The notes: generated from the sequence alone by a model not told the origin. A stretch of 64,000 nucleotides of DNA from an uncultured Clostridia bacterium (GCA_947565865.1 CANOHT010000011.1:11561-75560); one strand, 5' to 3'. Positions 8,874 through 17,651 are shown, counted from the first letter of the stretch. Numbers and translations: made by a program.

Positions 8874-8897
8874 TTTTATATTTAATGAAATATAAAA
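8874..8897. promoter_or_regulatory. Distal operator: near-perfect 24-bp palindrome
   Basis: The core ATATTTAATGAAATAT (8878-8893) differs by one base from the proximal palindrome at 8743-8758, and the symmetry extends to TTTT/AAAA on both sides. It ends just upstream of the -35 box. Centre-to-centre distance between the two palindromes is 135 bp, near 13 helical turns, compatible with looping by a dimeric regulator. Confidence 0.7.
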
Positions 8898-8929
8898 TAT
8901 GTCATTGTCCAATTCGTAGACCAACAGCA

Positions 8930-8965
8930 AAATGCCGCGTCCTCGATCAGGCGCGGCGTTTTTCC
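8930..8965. terminator. Terminator downstream of pbpA-like gene (bidirectional form)
   Basis: GCCGCG (8934-8939) pairs with CGCGGC (8952-8957). A T-run follows on the plus strand (8959-8963) and a shorter one (ATTTTG) on the minus strand. It lies 40-70 nt after the stop of the leftward penicillin-binding protein gene. Confidence 0.65.
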
Positions 8966-9004
8966 GATTGGCGAAGCATGTTTTCCTGGCGGCGATACAA
9001 ACTC

Positions 9005-10483
9005 CTATTCAGGCTGCGCGGTCGGTTCCGCCATGGGCGCCGGCGGCTCCTCGGCGCCATGCTCCTTGAGGTAGGCAAAGATTTTTCCGGCAATGGGCGC
9101 CGCCGCGCTGCCCCCGCCCTGACCATCCTCAATGGATTCTACCAGCACCGCCGCGGCGTAGGGCAGCTCCTCATCGGCAATGTAGCCAACAAACCAGCCA
9201 TGGGTCACGTCCTGGCCGTCCATGCTGCTCTCCGCCGAGCCCGTCTTGCCCCGAACGTCGAGGCCTTCCACCGCCGCCCGACGGCCCGTGCCGCTTTTGA
9301 CCACCGCCTGCATGTATTCCTGCAGCACCGCCGCGTTCTCCGGCGTGGCGGCCGTGCGATAGACCTTTGTCTGCAGCGTCTCCCGAATCTGGCCCTCCAC
9401 GCTGCTGACGCTTTGAAGCAGGCGCGGCTCCATCATCACGCCGTCGTTGGCGATGGCGGCAGCCACCATACACATGTGCAGGGGGGAAGCCACAATGGCG
9501 CTCTGGCCCATGCCGGAGGTCGCCACCTCAAACTGGTTGCGGCCCGTCGTGGGATAGCTGCTGTTTTCCACCACCAGATCCCGGAAGAGGAAATTATCGT
9601 TGAAGCCGAAGCTCTCCGCCGTCCGCCGCAGCATATCGTCTCCCATGGTCAGCGCCAGGAGGGCATAGGCGTTGTTGCAGCTGACGGTGAAGGCCCGCTT
9701 CATCGTCAGCTTGCCATGAATATCCTGACCGTAATCCCGGATGGCGTGATCCATGACCAGCAGGCCGCCGGTGCACTCAATGTCATCCCGGGCGGCGGCG
9801 TTTTCCACATGATCCAGGGCCGCGATGGTGGTGATGATCTTGAAGGTGCTGCCCGGCGGATATACCGACTGGGTCGCCCTGTTCCAGAAGGGACGCCCGG
9901 GATTGGTCAGGGTCTCCTCCGTAATGTTTTTCGGGTCGAAGCCCGGCAGGCTCACCATGCCCAGCACCTCGCCGGTGCGGTAGTTCATCACCACCGCCGC
10001 GCCGTTTTTGCCCGCGGACTGCTCGTTTTCGGCAAATGCCCGGGCAATGGCAGTGCACAGGCGGCTGTCCGCCGTCAGCGTGATGGTGTCCCCCTGGCGG
10101 GTGCTGCCCGTAAGCAGACCCTTCAAAAGCTCCGGAAAGGAAGCCTGAAAGCCGTAAAGATAGCTGGTCTGAAAGGTCTCCACGCCGTTGGAAACCTGCC
10201 CCTGCTCATCCCCCAGCAGATGGACGATGGCGCTGCGGGCCGCCGCGTCCTCCTGGTAGCGCCGCTCCCCGCCCTCGGTGGTGGCCAGCACCACGCCGTT
10301 GCGATCCAGGATGTCCCCGGCGATGACGACTTCCTTCTGGGCCCTTACCCGGGGATTCCTGCTGGAGGAAAACCAGCGGTTGCCGTAGGTGATGATGCTG
10401 TAGCCGCCGTATACCGCCAGCAGCAGGAACAGCCCGAACATCAGCAGGGCCAAAAACTTGAATTGCAGCCGTTGCTTCTTCAT
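9005..10483 (-). CDS. Penicillin-binding transpeptidase (PbpA-like, class B)
   Basis: A 492-residue monofunctional D,D-transpeptidase that cross-links peptidoglycan at the outer membrane face. One N-terminal membrane helix (about 9-30) anchors it. The catalytic motifs are all present: SXXK as STFK (in PPGSTFKIITT, about residue 217), SXN as SCN (in TVSCNNAYA) and KTG (in RGKTGSAES). The pre-catalytic part is short (about 150 residues), as in the mycobacterial PbpA type. The start codon overlaps the FtsW stop (ATGA), so the two are translationally coupled and probably work as a SEDS-PBP pair. The C-terminal tail is Pro/Glu/Ala rich. Confidence 0.93.
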   Translation of the reverse strand: MKKQRLQFKFLALLMFGLFLLLAVYGGYSIITYGNRWFSSSRNPRVRAQKEVVIAGDILDRNGVVLATTEGGERRYQEDAAARSAIVHLLGDEQGQVSNGVETFQTSYLYGFQASFPELLKGLLTGSTRQGDTITLTADSRLCTAIARAFAENEQSAGKNGAAVVMNYRTGEVLGMVSLPGFDPKNITEETLTNPGRPFWNRATQSVYPPGSTFKIITTIAALDHVENAAARDDIECTGGLLVMDHAIRDYGQDIHGKLTMKRAFTVSCNNAYALLALTMGDDMLRRTAESFGFNDNFLFRDLVVENSSYPTTGRNQFEVATSGMGQSAIVASPLHMCMVAAAIANDGVMMEPRLLQSVSSVEGQIRETLQTKVYRTAATPENAAVLQEYMQAVVKSGTGRRAAVEGLDVRGKTGSAESSMDGQDVTHGWFVGYIADEELPYAAAVLVESIEDGQGGGSAAAPIAGKIFAYLKEHGAEEPPAPMAEPTAQPE

Positions 10484-11730
10484 GGCGCACCCTCCTCATC
10501 CCCCTGGGCCAGGCGGGCGTCCTCCTCCAGGTCATCGGCGTTCAGGCTGCCCACGCCCTGCAAAAGGCCCATCAGGCACATGCTGGAAACCAGGGAGGTG
10601 CCGCCGTAGCTGACAAAGGGCATGGTGACACCGGTCAGGGGCAGCAGCTTGATGACGCCGCCGATAATCACAAACGTCTGCAGGCCGACCATCAGTGTGC
10701 AGCCCATAGCCAGCAGACCGTGGAAGCTGCGCCGGGCCGCCATGGCGATGGTCGTTCCCCGCCAGATCAGCGCCACATACATCAGCAGTACGCACAGCCC
10801 GAAGATTACCCCGAACTGCTCGCAGATAACGGCAAAAATGAAGTCCGTATGATATACGGGGATGGTCTTGGGCGAACCCAGCCCCAGCCCCACGCCAAAA
10901 AGCCCGCCGCTGGCAATGGCCATCAGACTCTGGACAATCTGATACCCGGAGTGGTCGAAGTCCGCCCAGGGATTCAGCCAGATAGCCACCCGGCGCTTCA
11001 CATGGGCGAACATCTGATACCCCGCCACCGCCGCGCCCGCGCCGCCCAGCAGGCCGATCCCCGTCATCAGCACATTGCTGGAGGAGGCGTAGTAAAGCAG
11101 CAGGGTCACGCCGTAGTACATCAGGGCGGTGCCCAGGTCCTTTTGCAGCATAAGCAGCAGCAGGCAGGTCACGGCAAAGCCGAGCCACAGGAAAAACTTC
11201 CTCCGGCTCATGAAATAGCTGATGATGACCAGCAGGCTCAGCTTGACGATCTCGCTGGGCTGAACGGAAATCCCCGCCACATAGAACCAGTTTTTCGCGC
11301 CGTTGGTTTCCTTGCCGATGACCAGCGGCAGCACCAGCAGCGCCAGGGACACGGGAATCATCAGCGCCACCGGCACGCCCCAATGCCGCACCAGCCGCAC
11401 CAGGTAAATGCACACCACCATGCACACCAGCCCGACGCCGTAATAGGTGGCCTGCTGGTAGGCATAGGCAGGATTGGTGTCGTAGAGCACCAGCACCCCC
11501 AGGGCGCACAGAAAATTCACCAGCGACAAAAGCAGCTTGTCCGCCGGAAAAAGCCGGGGCAGAAAATTGGTGCCCACATGAATCATCACCGGCACAGCCA
11601 GCGCCAGCGCGAAGCCCTGCCATACCAAGTCCCGAAGACCCAGCAGCAGAAAGGCGCTGAAGTAGAAAACCTTGACCACGCTGGCCAGCAGTCTGCCGGG
11701 ATCCCGCCGAAAGCCGCGCTCCTTAGGCAT
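10480..11730 (-). CDS. SEDS glycosyltransferase, FtsW/RodA/SpoVE family
   Basis: A 416-residue polytopic membrane protein that polymerises lipid II glycan strands. Conserved family segments are NGAKNWFYVAGISVQPSEIVKLSL (the pore-loop region) and the C-terminal LLPLTGVTMPFVSYGGTSL signature. The start at 11730 is chosen because GGGAG lies 9 nt upstream and the protein then begins MPKERGFRRDPG; a longer reading from 11811 would run through the FHA gene. It overlaps the FHA gene by 8 nt and the PBP gene by 4 nt. Whether it serves division, elongation or sporulation cannot be decided from sequence. Confidence 0.93.
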   Translation of the reverse strand: MPKERGFRRDPGRLLASVVKVFYFSAFLLLGLRDLVWQGFALALAVPVMIHVGTNFLPRLFPADKLLLSLVNFLCALGVLVLYDTNPAYAYQQATYYGVGLVCMVVCIYLVRLVRHWGVPVALMIPVSLALLVLPLVIGKETNGAKNWFYVAGISVQPSEIVKLSLLVIISYFMSRRKFFLWLGFAVTCLLLLMLQKDLGTALMYYGVTLLLYYASSSNVLMTGIGLLGGAGAAVAGYQMFAHVKRRVAIWLNPWADFDHSGYQIVQSLMAIASGGLFGVGLGLGSPKTIPVYHTDFIFAVICEQFGVIFGLCVLLMYVALIWRGTTIAMAARRSFHGLLAMGCTLMVGLQTFVIIGGVIKLLPLTGVTMPFVSYGGTSLVSSMCLMGLLQGVGSLNADDLEEDARLAQGDEEGAP

Positions 11731-12940
11731 CCACATCACGCTCCCTTCTGCGGGAGGGACGGAGCCGCGGCCGGGCCGGGGCGAAATCCTCCTCAGGCGG
11801 ATCGAAATCATCGCTGCCCCTGGGCGCGTCCAGGATCACGCATTCTTCGGCGGAAGGCGGGCTTGGCTGCCGTCCCGTCCAGAGCATGTCCGGCGCCTCC
11901 TCCTGCTGGCGACGGCGGCGGCGAGGCGCATGCAAGCTGAGGTCGGCATCAGCCCACCCCTGGGAAGCCGACGGCGCGTATGCCTCCGGCGTCTGTGGCG
12001 CGCCGCCCATATGACCGCCATTCGCAATTCCATATGGGCTGCTTTTTTCGTATGACTCGTATACTATGTAACCTTCCATGGGATAACGCCGCCCTGTGTC
12101 CATCCAAGCATCCTGATCGTCCCGCATGGCGTCCTCGCGGCAGCCAGCATCGTTTATTACGTTTTGGTTACATTCAGGCGGATAGTCCTGTAACATGTAA
12201 CCATCCGTTTGCATATACGGAGACACGCCCTGGGGCATCCGCCACCCCGCAGGTACGGAACCCGGCGGCATCCGGTCATCAGGAGCGAAATTCGGGCGCT
12301 GTGCTTGGTGCTGGCCGTGCGGTATGCGGCCCTCGGGAAATGTCGGCCAGCCGGCCGGGCCGTATCCGCTGAAGGCAGCGGGCGAGCCGTTCTCCTCCTG
12401 CCAGGCTGCCCGGGGCGCGCCGTCGCTCTCTGGCTCATCGGGCGCCAGCGCCGCCCGCCGGGTAGCCTCCAGCCCCGCGAACAGGCGAAGGCGAAGCGCG
12501 GCCTCGCCCACCTCCAGGGTATCGCCGTGGCAAAGGGGGTTTTCCTTGGGGCGGCTCCTGGCTGTCAGCTCCTCGCCCTCCACCCGGCACGTCTGACCTC
12601 GCCAGGGGCGCATCAGCAGGCCCACGCCTTCCTCAAAGGCAAAGTCCACATGCTTGCCCGCCACGCCCTCCACGGGCACCACCAGGTCGCAAGTGCGCAG
12701 ATACCCCAGCACCCCCTCCCGGGGCACCGGGAGCACCGTGCCTTCCGGCAGCTCCCCGGAACCGCGCCGCACCACCAGCTCTCCCACCATGCCGGCATCC
12801 GGCAAGCGTCGGAGGCGGCGGTGCTGGGCCCGGCGATCCTTTCGCAGCCAGGCGAAGGAGCGCCACACCATCAGGCCCCCCAGCAGGACGAACCAATACC
12901 GCAGGCCAAGGGCCAAAACCTCATAAATATCCTCGGGCAT
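11723..12940 (-). CDS. Membrane-anchored FHA-domain protein
   Basis: A 405-residue protein. One hydrophobic helix near the N-terminus (about residues 8-28) is followed by a basic stretch (RKDRRAQHRRLRRL) and an FHA-like fold from about 50 to 155 (the RTCDLVV strand, then GKHVDFAF and the late GDTLEVGEAALRLRLF element). FHA domains bind phosphothreonine. The C-terminal 240 residues are low-complexity, rich in Pro, Gly, Tyr, Met and Gln, ending in an Arg-rich tail. First gene of a coupled set FHA-ftsW-pbpA. The FHA motif is diverged (canonical GRS/SxxH reads GYLRTC and GKH), so phosphopeptide binding is not certain. No Ser/Thr kinase is in the window. Confidence 0.75.
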   Translation of the reverse strand: MPEDIYEVLALGLRYWFVLLGGLMVWRSFAWLRKDRRAQHRRLRRLPDAGMVGELVVRRGSGELPEGTVLPVPREGVLGYLRTCDLVVPVEGVAGKHVDFAFEEGVGLLMRPWRGQTCRVEGEELTARSRPKENPLCHGDTLEVGEAALRLRLFAGLEATRRAALAPDEPESDGAPRAAWQEENGSPAAFSGYGPAGWPTFPEGRIPHGQHQAQRPNFAPDDRMPPGSVPAGWRMPQGVSPYMQTDGYMLQDYPPECNQNVINDAGCREDAMRDDQDAWMDTGRRYPMEGYIVYESYEKSSPYGIANGGHMGGAPQTPEAYAPSASQGWADADLSLHAPRRRRRQQEEAPDMLWTGRQPSPPSAEECVILDAPRGSDDFDPPEEDFAPARPRLRPSRRRERDVDA

Positions 12941-12967
12941 ACCATGTCCTTTCGGGCAATTGGGGAA

Positions 12968-14254
12968 TCAAGCCAGCATTTCCCGCAGCTCCTTGAGGAG
13001 GGGCCGCAGGTTCTTCGGCGTATATTCCGGATCGCGCTGAACACAGATGGTCAGGTTTTCCGGGCGGAAAACGCTCTGGGCCGCGTCCAGCAGATCCTCG
13101 CAGGTCAGATCGTCATACATTTGGGCCTGGGCGTCCAGATCGCAGCGGCTCAAGTCCCCCGCCATCCAGCTCCAGCCCATCAATTCCGCCATACCGGACA
13201 CATCGTCCTGATAAAAAACCAGGTTATCCGTAAACTGCATCCGGGTCTGGCGCAGCCGCAAAGGGCGGATATACATTTTCAGCCTGCACAGCAGCGCGAA
13301 AACCTTGCGCAGGCTGTCCGCCAGCAGCTCCTGGCGCACATCGTAACGGATGACCAGCCGCCGGAACATGCCCATTTCCTCGGTGACGGAATCGATCTCC
13401 GCCACCAGGGCCTGCTCCTCCCGCAGGGTCTGGAACAGCAGGGAATCGCTGTTGCCGGCGGTAATGGCATTGAGCACTTCCCCGGCCAGGGGGAAGACCC
13501 TGTCGTCATCCAGATCAAAGGCCAGCTGCACCTTGGCCTGACCGCCCTCCTGCTCCAGCACCATATCGCTGCGGCCGTCCCGCATGCAGAAGCCCAGCGG
13601 TACCGTCTGGGCAAAGGGCTGCTCCTCATCCCTGGGCGCAAGCTCCTCAAAGGCGGCGCAGACAGCCTCCTCCATGGCTTCGGACAGATTGCCCGCCACG
13701 CACAGGCAGGCATTTGCGGGTTGGAACACCAGCCGCTGCCAGCGCCGGATGGTCGCCGGGGTCATGGCCGCGACGCTCTCCGCCGTGCCCATCATGCCGA
13801 AGACCCCCGCGCCGGTTCGCCGGAACCGGCGTGCCGCTTCCTCCTCAAAGTCCGCGTCCTCCTGCTCGATCTGGCGGATGACCACCTGCTTCTCCGCGTC
13901 GATGGCCTCCTGTGTCCAGGGCATGTCGCTGAAGAAGCGAAGGAACAGCGCCAGCACCTCGTCAAAGAAGCGAGGATGGGTCTTCAGGCGGAACACGACG
14001 CCCTCGGGATAGGTGGCGCCATCCAGCTCCGCGCCGAAACGGGCCGTCAGCTGATTCAGCGCCGCGGCGTCCAGCTCTCCCAGGCCGCGGAAGCATAAAT
14101 GCTCCAGCAGATGGCAAACGCCCTGGTTCTGCTTGTTCTCGTACAGCGTCCCGCCCTTGAGGAACAGGCTGAACTCCATGGCATGGAGATGGTTCTGACG
14201 GCAGGCAAGGACGGTCATCCCGTTTCGCAGGCTGTGTTCATGTACGCTGGCCAT
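12968..14254 (-). CDS. M16-family (insulinase/pitrilysin-like) zinc peptidase
   Basis: A 428-residue protein with the inverted zinc motif HXXEH (HLLEH, about residue 46) and downstream Glu residues (VIRQIEQEDADFEEEA) positioned for the third ligand. One active-site N-terminal half and one C-terminal half, as in the PqqL/YmxG-type M16B proteins. Start at 14254 is supported by GGAGG upstream; the extra 24 codons to 14326 lie before this site. It follows dnaA in the same direction with a 110-nt gap and precedes the FHA gene by 27 nt. A role in processing small peptides or pheromones is possible but unproven. Confidence 0.85.
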   Translation of the reverse strand: MASVHEHSLRNGMTVLACRQNHLHAMEFSLFLKGGTLYENKQNQGVCHLLEHLCFRGLGELDAAALNQLTARFGAELDGATYPEGVVFRLKTHPRFFDEVLALFLRFFSDMPWTQEAIDAEKQVVIRQIEQEDADFEEEAARRFRRTGAGVFGMMGTAESVAAMTPATIRRWQRLVFQPANACLCVAGNLSEAMEEAVCAAFEELAPRDEEQPFAQTVPLGFCMRDGRSDMVLEQEGGQAKVQLAFDLDDDRVFPLAGEVLNAITAGNSDSLLFQTLREEQALVAEIDSVTEEMGMFRRLVIRYDVRQELLADSLRKVFALLCRLKMYIRPLRLRQTRMQFTDNLVFYQDDVSGMAELMGWSWMAGDLSRCDLDAQAQMYDDLTCEDLLDAAQSVFRPENLTICVQRDPEYTPKNLRPLLKELREMLA

Positions 14255-14364
14255 CACGTATCCTCCTTCAGACGATCCCTTTTGTACGCTTTCTATTATA
14301 ATGAAAAAACCGTCCGGGCGCAACACTCGAACGGCTGATATTCCTGTAAAAAGATCGCTTTGAT

Positions 14365-15693
14365 TTATTTTCCTTCCACAATCAGGCCCTTGATGTCGCT
14401 GACCACGCTGGCCATGCTGCTGGAATCCTTGACGCTGCCGGCCACCTGGTTATAAGCATGGAGCACGGTGGTATGATCCCGGTTGCCAAAGACCTGGCCG
14501 ATCTGCGGCAGGGACATGTTGGTCAGCTCCCTGGTCAGATACATGGCGATCTGCCGGGGCACCGTCACCTCCCGGCGGCGGCTGGGCTTAATCAGCGCGT
14601 CCACATCCAGGCTGTAATAGTCGCAGACGGTCTGCATTACCACCTGCGCGGTAATCTGCCGGGCCTTGGGCTGCACCAGCACATCCCGCAGCGCCTCCTG
14701 GCACAATTCCACCGTCACAGGCCGGCCCACCAGGTTGGCGTAGGCGTGAAGGCGGATCAGGCTACCCTCCAGCTCACGGATATTGCTGGACACATGGGTG
14801 GCGATGAGCTCCATCACCTCCGCGGGGATGTCCATGTGCTCCTGCCGGGCCTTCTCCCGCAGAATGGCGATGCGCGTCTCGATATCCGGCTTCTTGATGT
14901 CGGCAATCAGACCCCAGGCAAAGCGGCTGGAAAGGCGCTCCTCCAGCTTGGCGATCTCCTGGGGCGGACGGTCGCTGGTGAGGATGATCTGCTTGCCCGC
15001 GGTATGCAGCGTATTAAAGGTATGGAAAAACTCCTCCTGGGTGGACTCTCGTCCGGCGATGAACTGGATGTCATCCACCATCAGGATGTCCACATTGCGG
15101 AAGCGGTAGCGGAACTCCATGTTCCGGCCCTGCTGGATGGCGGTAATCAGCTCGTTGGTGAAGTTTTCGCTGGTGATGTAGAGCAGCCGCTTCTCCGGAT
15201 ACTGCTGCTGCACATAATGGCCGATGGCGTGCATCAGATGGGTCTTGCCCAGCCCCACGCCGCCGTGAATGAACAGCGGGTTGTAGGTATCGGCGGGCGA
15301 CTCCGCCACCGCCAGGGCCGCCGCGTGGGCAAAGCGGTTGCCGCTGCCCACCACGAAGGTATCGAAGGTGTACTTCGGATTCAGCTGAACCGTGCCCTCC
15401 GCCGCCGCCGGCGCGCTGCCGCCCCGCTGACCCCGGCCCTCATATTCCGCTTTGGTGAGGATTTCCACATTGATATTATGCCCCGCCGCCTGGGACAGGC
15501 TGGAGGCGATCAGGGATGCGTAGCGGTTATTGACCATCATCCGCATGTTTTCCATGGCAATAATGAGGGTCAGCACATCGCCCTCCAGGCTTTTGGGAGT
15601 CAGGTTGGTTTCGATCCAGGTGTGATAGGATACCTGGTTCATTTCCTGCTTGAGCTGCTCGCAGGCCTTACCCCATAGCTCGTTCATATCCAT
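14365..15693 (-). CDS. dnaA: Chromosomal replication initiator protein DnaA
   Basis: A 442-residue AAA+ initiator. Domain I at the N-terminus (LWGKACEQLKQEMNQVSYHTWIE); Walker A in GGVGLGKTHLMHAIG (about 145-158); Walker B DDIQFI followed by the ISM region; sensor II box; and the C-terminal DnaA-box binding domain with the signature NRDHTTVLHAYNQV near the end. It melts oriC and loads the helicase. Unlike most Bacillota, dnaN is not directly downstream; an M16 peptidase gene is. The putative origin with DnaA boxes lies immediately upstream. The start codon is preceded by GGAGGATGAAGGC. Confidence 0.98.
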   Translation of the reverse strand: MDMNELWGKACEQLKQEMNQVSYHTWIETNLTPKSLEGDVLTLIIAMENMRMMVNNRYASLIASSLSQAAGHNINVEILTKAEYEGRGQRGGSAPAAAEGTVQLNPKYTFDTFVVGSGNRFAHAAALAVAESPADTYNPLFIHGGVGLGKTHLMHAIGHYVQQQYPEKRLLYITSENFTNELITAIQQGRNMEFRYRFRNVDILMVDDIQFIAGRESTQEEFFHTFNTLHTAGKQIILTSDRPPQEIAKLEERLSSRFAWGLIADIKKPDIETRIAILREKARQEHMDIPAEVMELIATHVSSNIRELEGSLIRLHAYANLVGRPVTVELCQEALRDVLVQPKARQITAQVVMQTVCDYYSLDVDALIKPSRRREVTVPRQIAMYLTRELTNMSLPQIGQVFGNRDHTTVLHAYNQVAGSVKDSSSMASVVSDIKGLIVEGK

Positions 15694-16159
15694 GCCTTCA
15701 TCCTCCGCATCCTAAGACCGCTTTTGCGATATGCGCAGACCTGATCCACCGGCCCCGCCCTGCATAGACAGCCGCGGCCCCCTTGCTGTGGATAACCTGC
15801 CGTTTCCTCGTTTCTCCGCGTTTTCCGCTCGAATATATTACCATGAAAGCCTTGAAATATCAAGGGTTTTTCAAAAGATTGCCGATTGAATACCGCCTCC
15901 CGGCTGTTGATAAGTTATCCACCAACGGATTGTGGCTCCCCCAAAAGGACACCACAATCCCTGCTTTTTCGCGTCCATTTTTATGCAGGACTGCATACGC
16001 CGCTCCCTTCAAAAATTACCTGCCGCGCAAAAAAATACCGAAAACAGAGAAGATACATAGGAATCCGCCCCCGCGATGTCGAATGGAGCACAGCGTAAGG
16101 GATTGGTTGGCTGGCGGGGCGCTCGGTGCGTCCGCCTGCGGAGGAAGGGGACATCCAAC
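15694..16159. other. Putative chromosomal origin region (oriC) upstream of dnaA
   Basis: This 466-bp gene-free stretch contains a perfect DnaA box on the minus strand (TTATCCACA, 15787-15795), and a head-to-head pair: TTATCAACA on the minus strand (15905-15913) and TTATCCACC on the plus strand (15915-15923), one base apart. Between them lies the most A/T-rich part (about 15830-15890), a possible unwinding element. Coding direction switches here: all genes to the left run leftward and the next genes rightward. The box number is low for an origin. Confidence 0.8.
15927..15960. repeat. Inverted repeat inside the origin region
   Basis: GGATTGTGG (15927-15935) and CCACAATCC (15952-15960) form a perfect 9-bp inverted repeat with a 16-nt loop, directly beside the DnaA box pair. 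It could act as a terminator (T-rich CTTTTTC follows) or as part of origin architecture. Confidence 0.6.
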
Positions 16160-16654
16160 ATGCCTGCAAGCATCAAAACCAGCGACGTGCGCCAAGCGCT
16201 GCGCCCCACCCTGGGGACGGAGCTGGTGGACGGCGCCCCGGTGGCGGAACAGGTCGCCCAGGCGCTGCGGGCCTATGCCCCTTACCGGGATACCTTCTTT
16301 ACCCTTCAGGAGCGTTTGGCCAACACCCTGTTCAACCTGCTTTACAGCCTTCTGGGTCCCTCCATGACCGTCCGGCTGGATGACGGCAGCAGCGCCCGCA
16401 TCCGCATCAGCGACCTGACGGACATCGCTGATGACGCGATGTACGCCTTATTCAACAGCCTGACAGTCTATTCCGTCAATTATGAAAACCTCAAAGACTA
16501 CTCTCTGCGGGCAGGCTCCCTCAGCGCCATGCGGGTGCTGTACGAAAAGTACGACGCATTCCAGTCTCCGGAGGAAAAACGCCTGATGGCCCGGATCATC
16601 CGAGGCGGCTATCCCCAGCGCCGCTACACCGCATGGCTGCCGGAGGCCCAATAG
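16160..16654 (+). CDS. Conserved-looking protein of unknown function
   Basis: A 164-residue soluble protein, not recognised. Start at 16160 is chosen because a purine-rich AGGAAGGGGA site precedes it; earlier in-frame codons read into the origin region. It has no signal peptide or membrane helix, and is mostly helical with a basic C-terminus (MARIIRGGYPQRRYTAWLPEAQ). It is the first rightward gene after oriC and stands alone, 82 nt before the ZnuA-like gene. Normal codon use suggests a real gene. Confidence 0.7.
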   Translation: MPASIKTSDVRQALRPTLGTELVDGAPVAEQVAQALRAYAPYRDTFFTLQERLANTLFNLLYSLLGPSMTVRLDDGSSARIRISDLTDIADDAMYALFNSLTVYSVNYENLKDYSLRAGSLSAMRVLYEKYDAFQSPEEKRLMARIIRGGYPQRRYTAWLPEAQ

Positions 16655-16736
16655 CAGTTTTTCCCTGCAACAAAACGCGCTTCCGAGCCGTTGATTCTCC
16701 CGGACGCCATTTCCCTTGCCGACAGAAAGGATGCTT

Positions 16737-17651
16737 ATGCTTCGTCATACGCGAATGCGCGCCGCCGCATGGCTCGCGGCGCTTGTGCTTCTTTTGCCCT
16801 CCGCCTCCCTGGCGGAAACCGTGGTCACGTCCTTCTATCCGATCTATTTGTTTGTCCTGAACCTCTGCGACGGACTGGAAAACGTGACCGTCCACAACCT
16901 GGCCGCCCCCGGCACCGGCTGCCTGCACGACTATCAGCTGCAAACCCGGGATATGAAGCAGCTGGCCCAGGCGGATGTTTTCCTTATCAACGGCGCCGGA
17001 ATGGAAAGCTATCTTTCCGGCGTTGCCGACGCCTTCCCGGCGCTGCCTGTGGTGGACGCCTCCCTGGGCATCGACCTTCTGCCGGCTGAGGCGGAGGGCA
17101 TCGCTGTGGGCGAGGCCGAAGGTCTGTGGAACGCTCACGTCTGGCTGGATGCCGCCAACGCCGAGCAGATGGTTCGCAGCCTGGCCGACGGCCTGGTCGC
17201 CGCCCTGCCCTCCCACGGGGACACCATTCTTCAAAACCGTGACGCCTATCTTGCCCGTCTGGCCGCTCTCCATGAGGAGCTGACCCTGGGCCTGGCCGGG
17301 CTGCCCCGGCGGGATATCATCACCTTCCACGAGGCCTTCCCCTATTTTGCCCGGGCCTACGGGCTGAACGTGGCCGCCGTGGTCAACCGCGAGCCGGGGG
17401 ACGCGCTCTCCCCCGCCCGCCTGGCGGAGCTTGTGGGCGTGGTCAAAGCCCTGGGGCTTCCGCCGCTGTTTGTGGAGCCTCAGTATCAGGACATGGCCGC
17501 CCAGACCCTGGCCGCTGAAACCGGGGCCGCCGTTTATACCCTGGATCCCGTTGTCACCGGCCCGGAGACCGACATTCCCCTGACCTATTACGAGGACGTG
17601 ATGCGCCGGAACATGGCCGTTCTGCTGGAAGCGCTGGGAAGCGGAGCATAA
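16737..17651 (+). CDS. Metal ABC transporter substrate-binding protein (ZnuA/TroA-like)
   Basis: A 304-residue secreted cluster A-I binding protein for zinc or manganese. The signal peptide ends ASLAE. The metal-ligand regions are visible: CLHDYQLQ (first His), NAHVWLD (second His), TFHEAFPYFARAYGL (third His) and TLDPV near the C-terminus (acidic ligand). The His-rich loop typical of ZnuA is absent. Start at 16737 fits the AGAAAGG site 7 nt upstream. No ABC permease or ATPase accompanies it, so it is an orphan, or its partners were lost in the decayed region that follows. Confidence 0.88.
   Translation: MLRHTRMRAAAWLAALVLLLPSASLAETVVTSFYPIYLFVLNLCDGLENVTVHNLAAPGTGCLHDYQLQTRDMKQLAQADVFLINGAGMESYLSGVADAFPALPVVDASLGIDLLPAEAEGIAVGEAEGLWNAHVWLDAANAEQMVRSLADGLVAALPSHGDTILQNRDAYLARLAALHEELTLGLAGLPRRDIITFHEAFPYFARAYGLNVAAVVNREPGDALSPARLAELVGVVKALGLPPLFVEPQYQDMAAQTLAAETGAAVYTLDPVVTGPETDIPLTYYEDVMRRNMAVLLEALGSGA

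Noticed and set aside
15783..16367. 194-codon rightward reading frame across the origin
   Set aside because: It runs through the DnaA boxes and into the frame of the 164-residue gene from another register; no ribosome site at its start.
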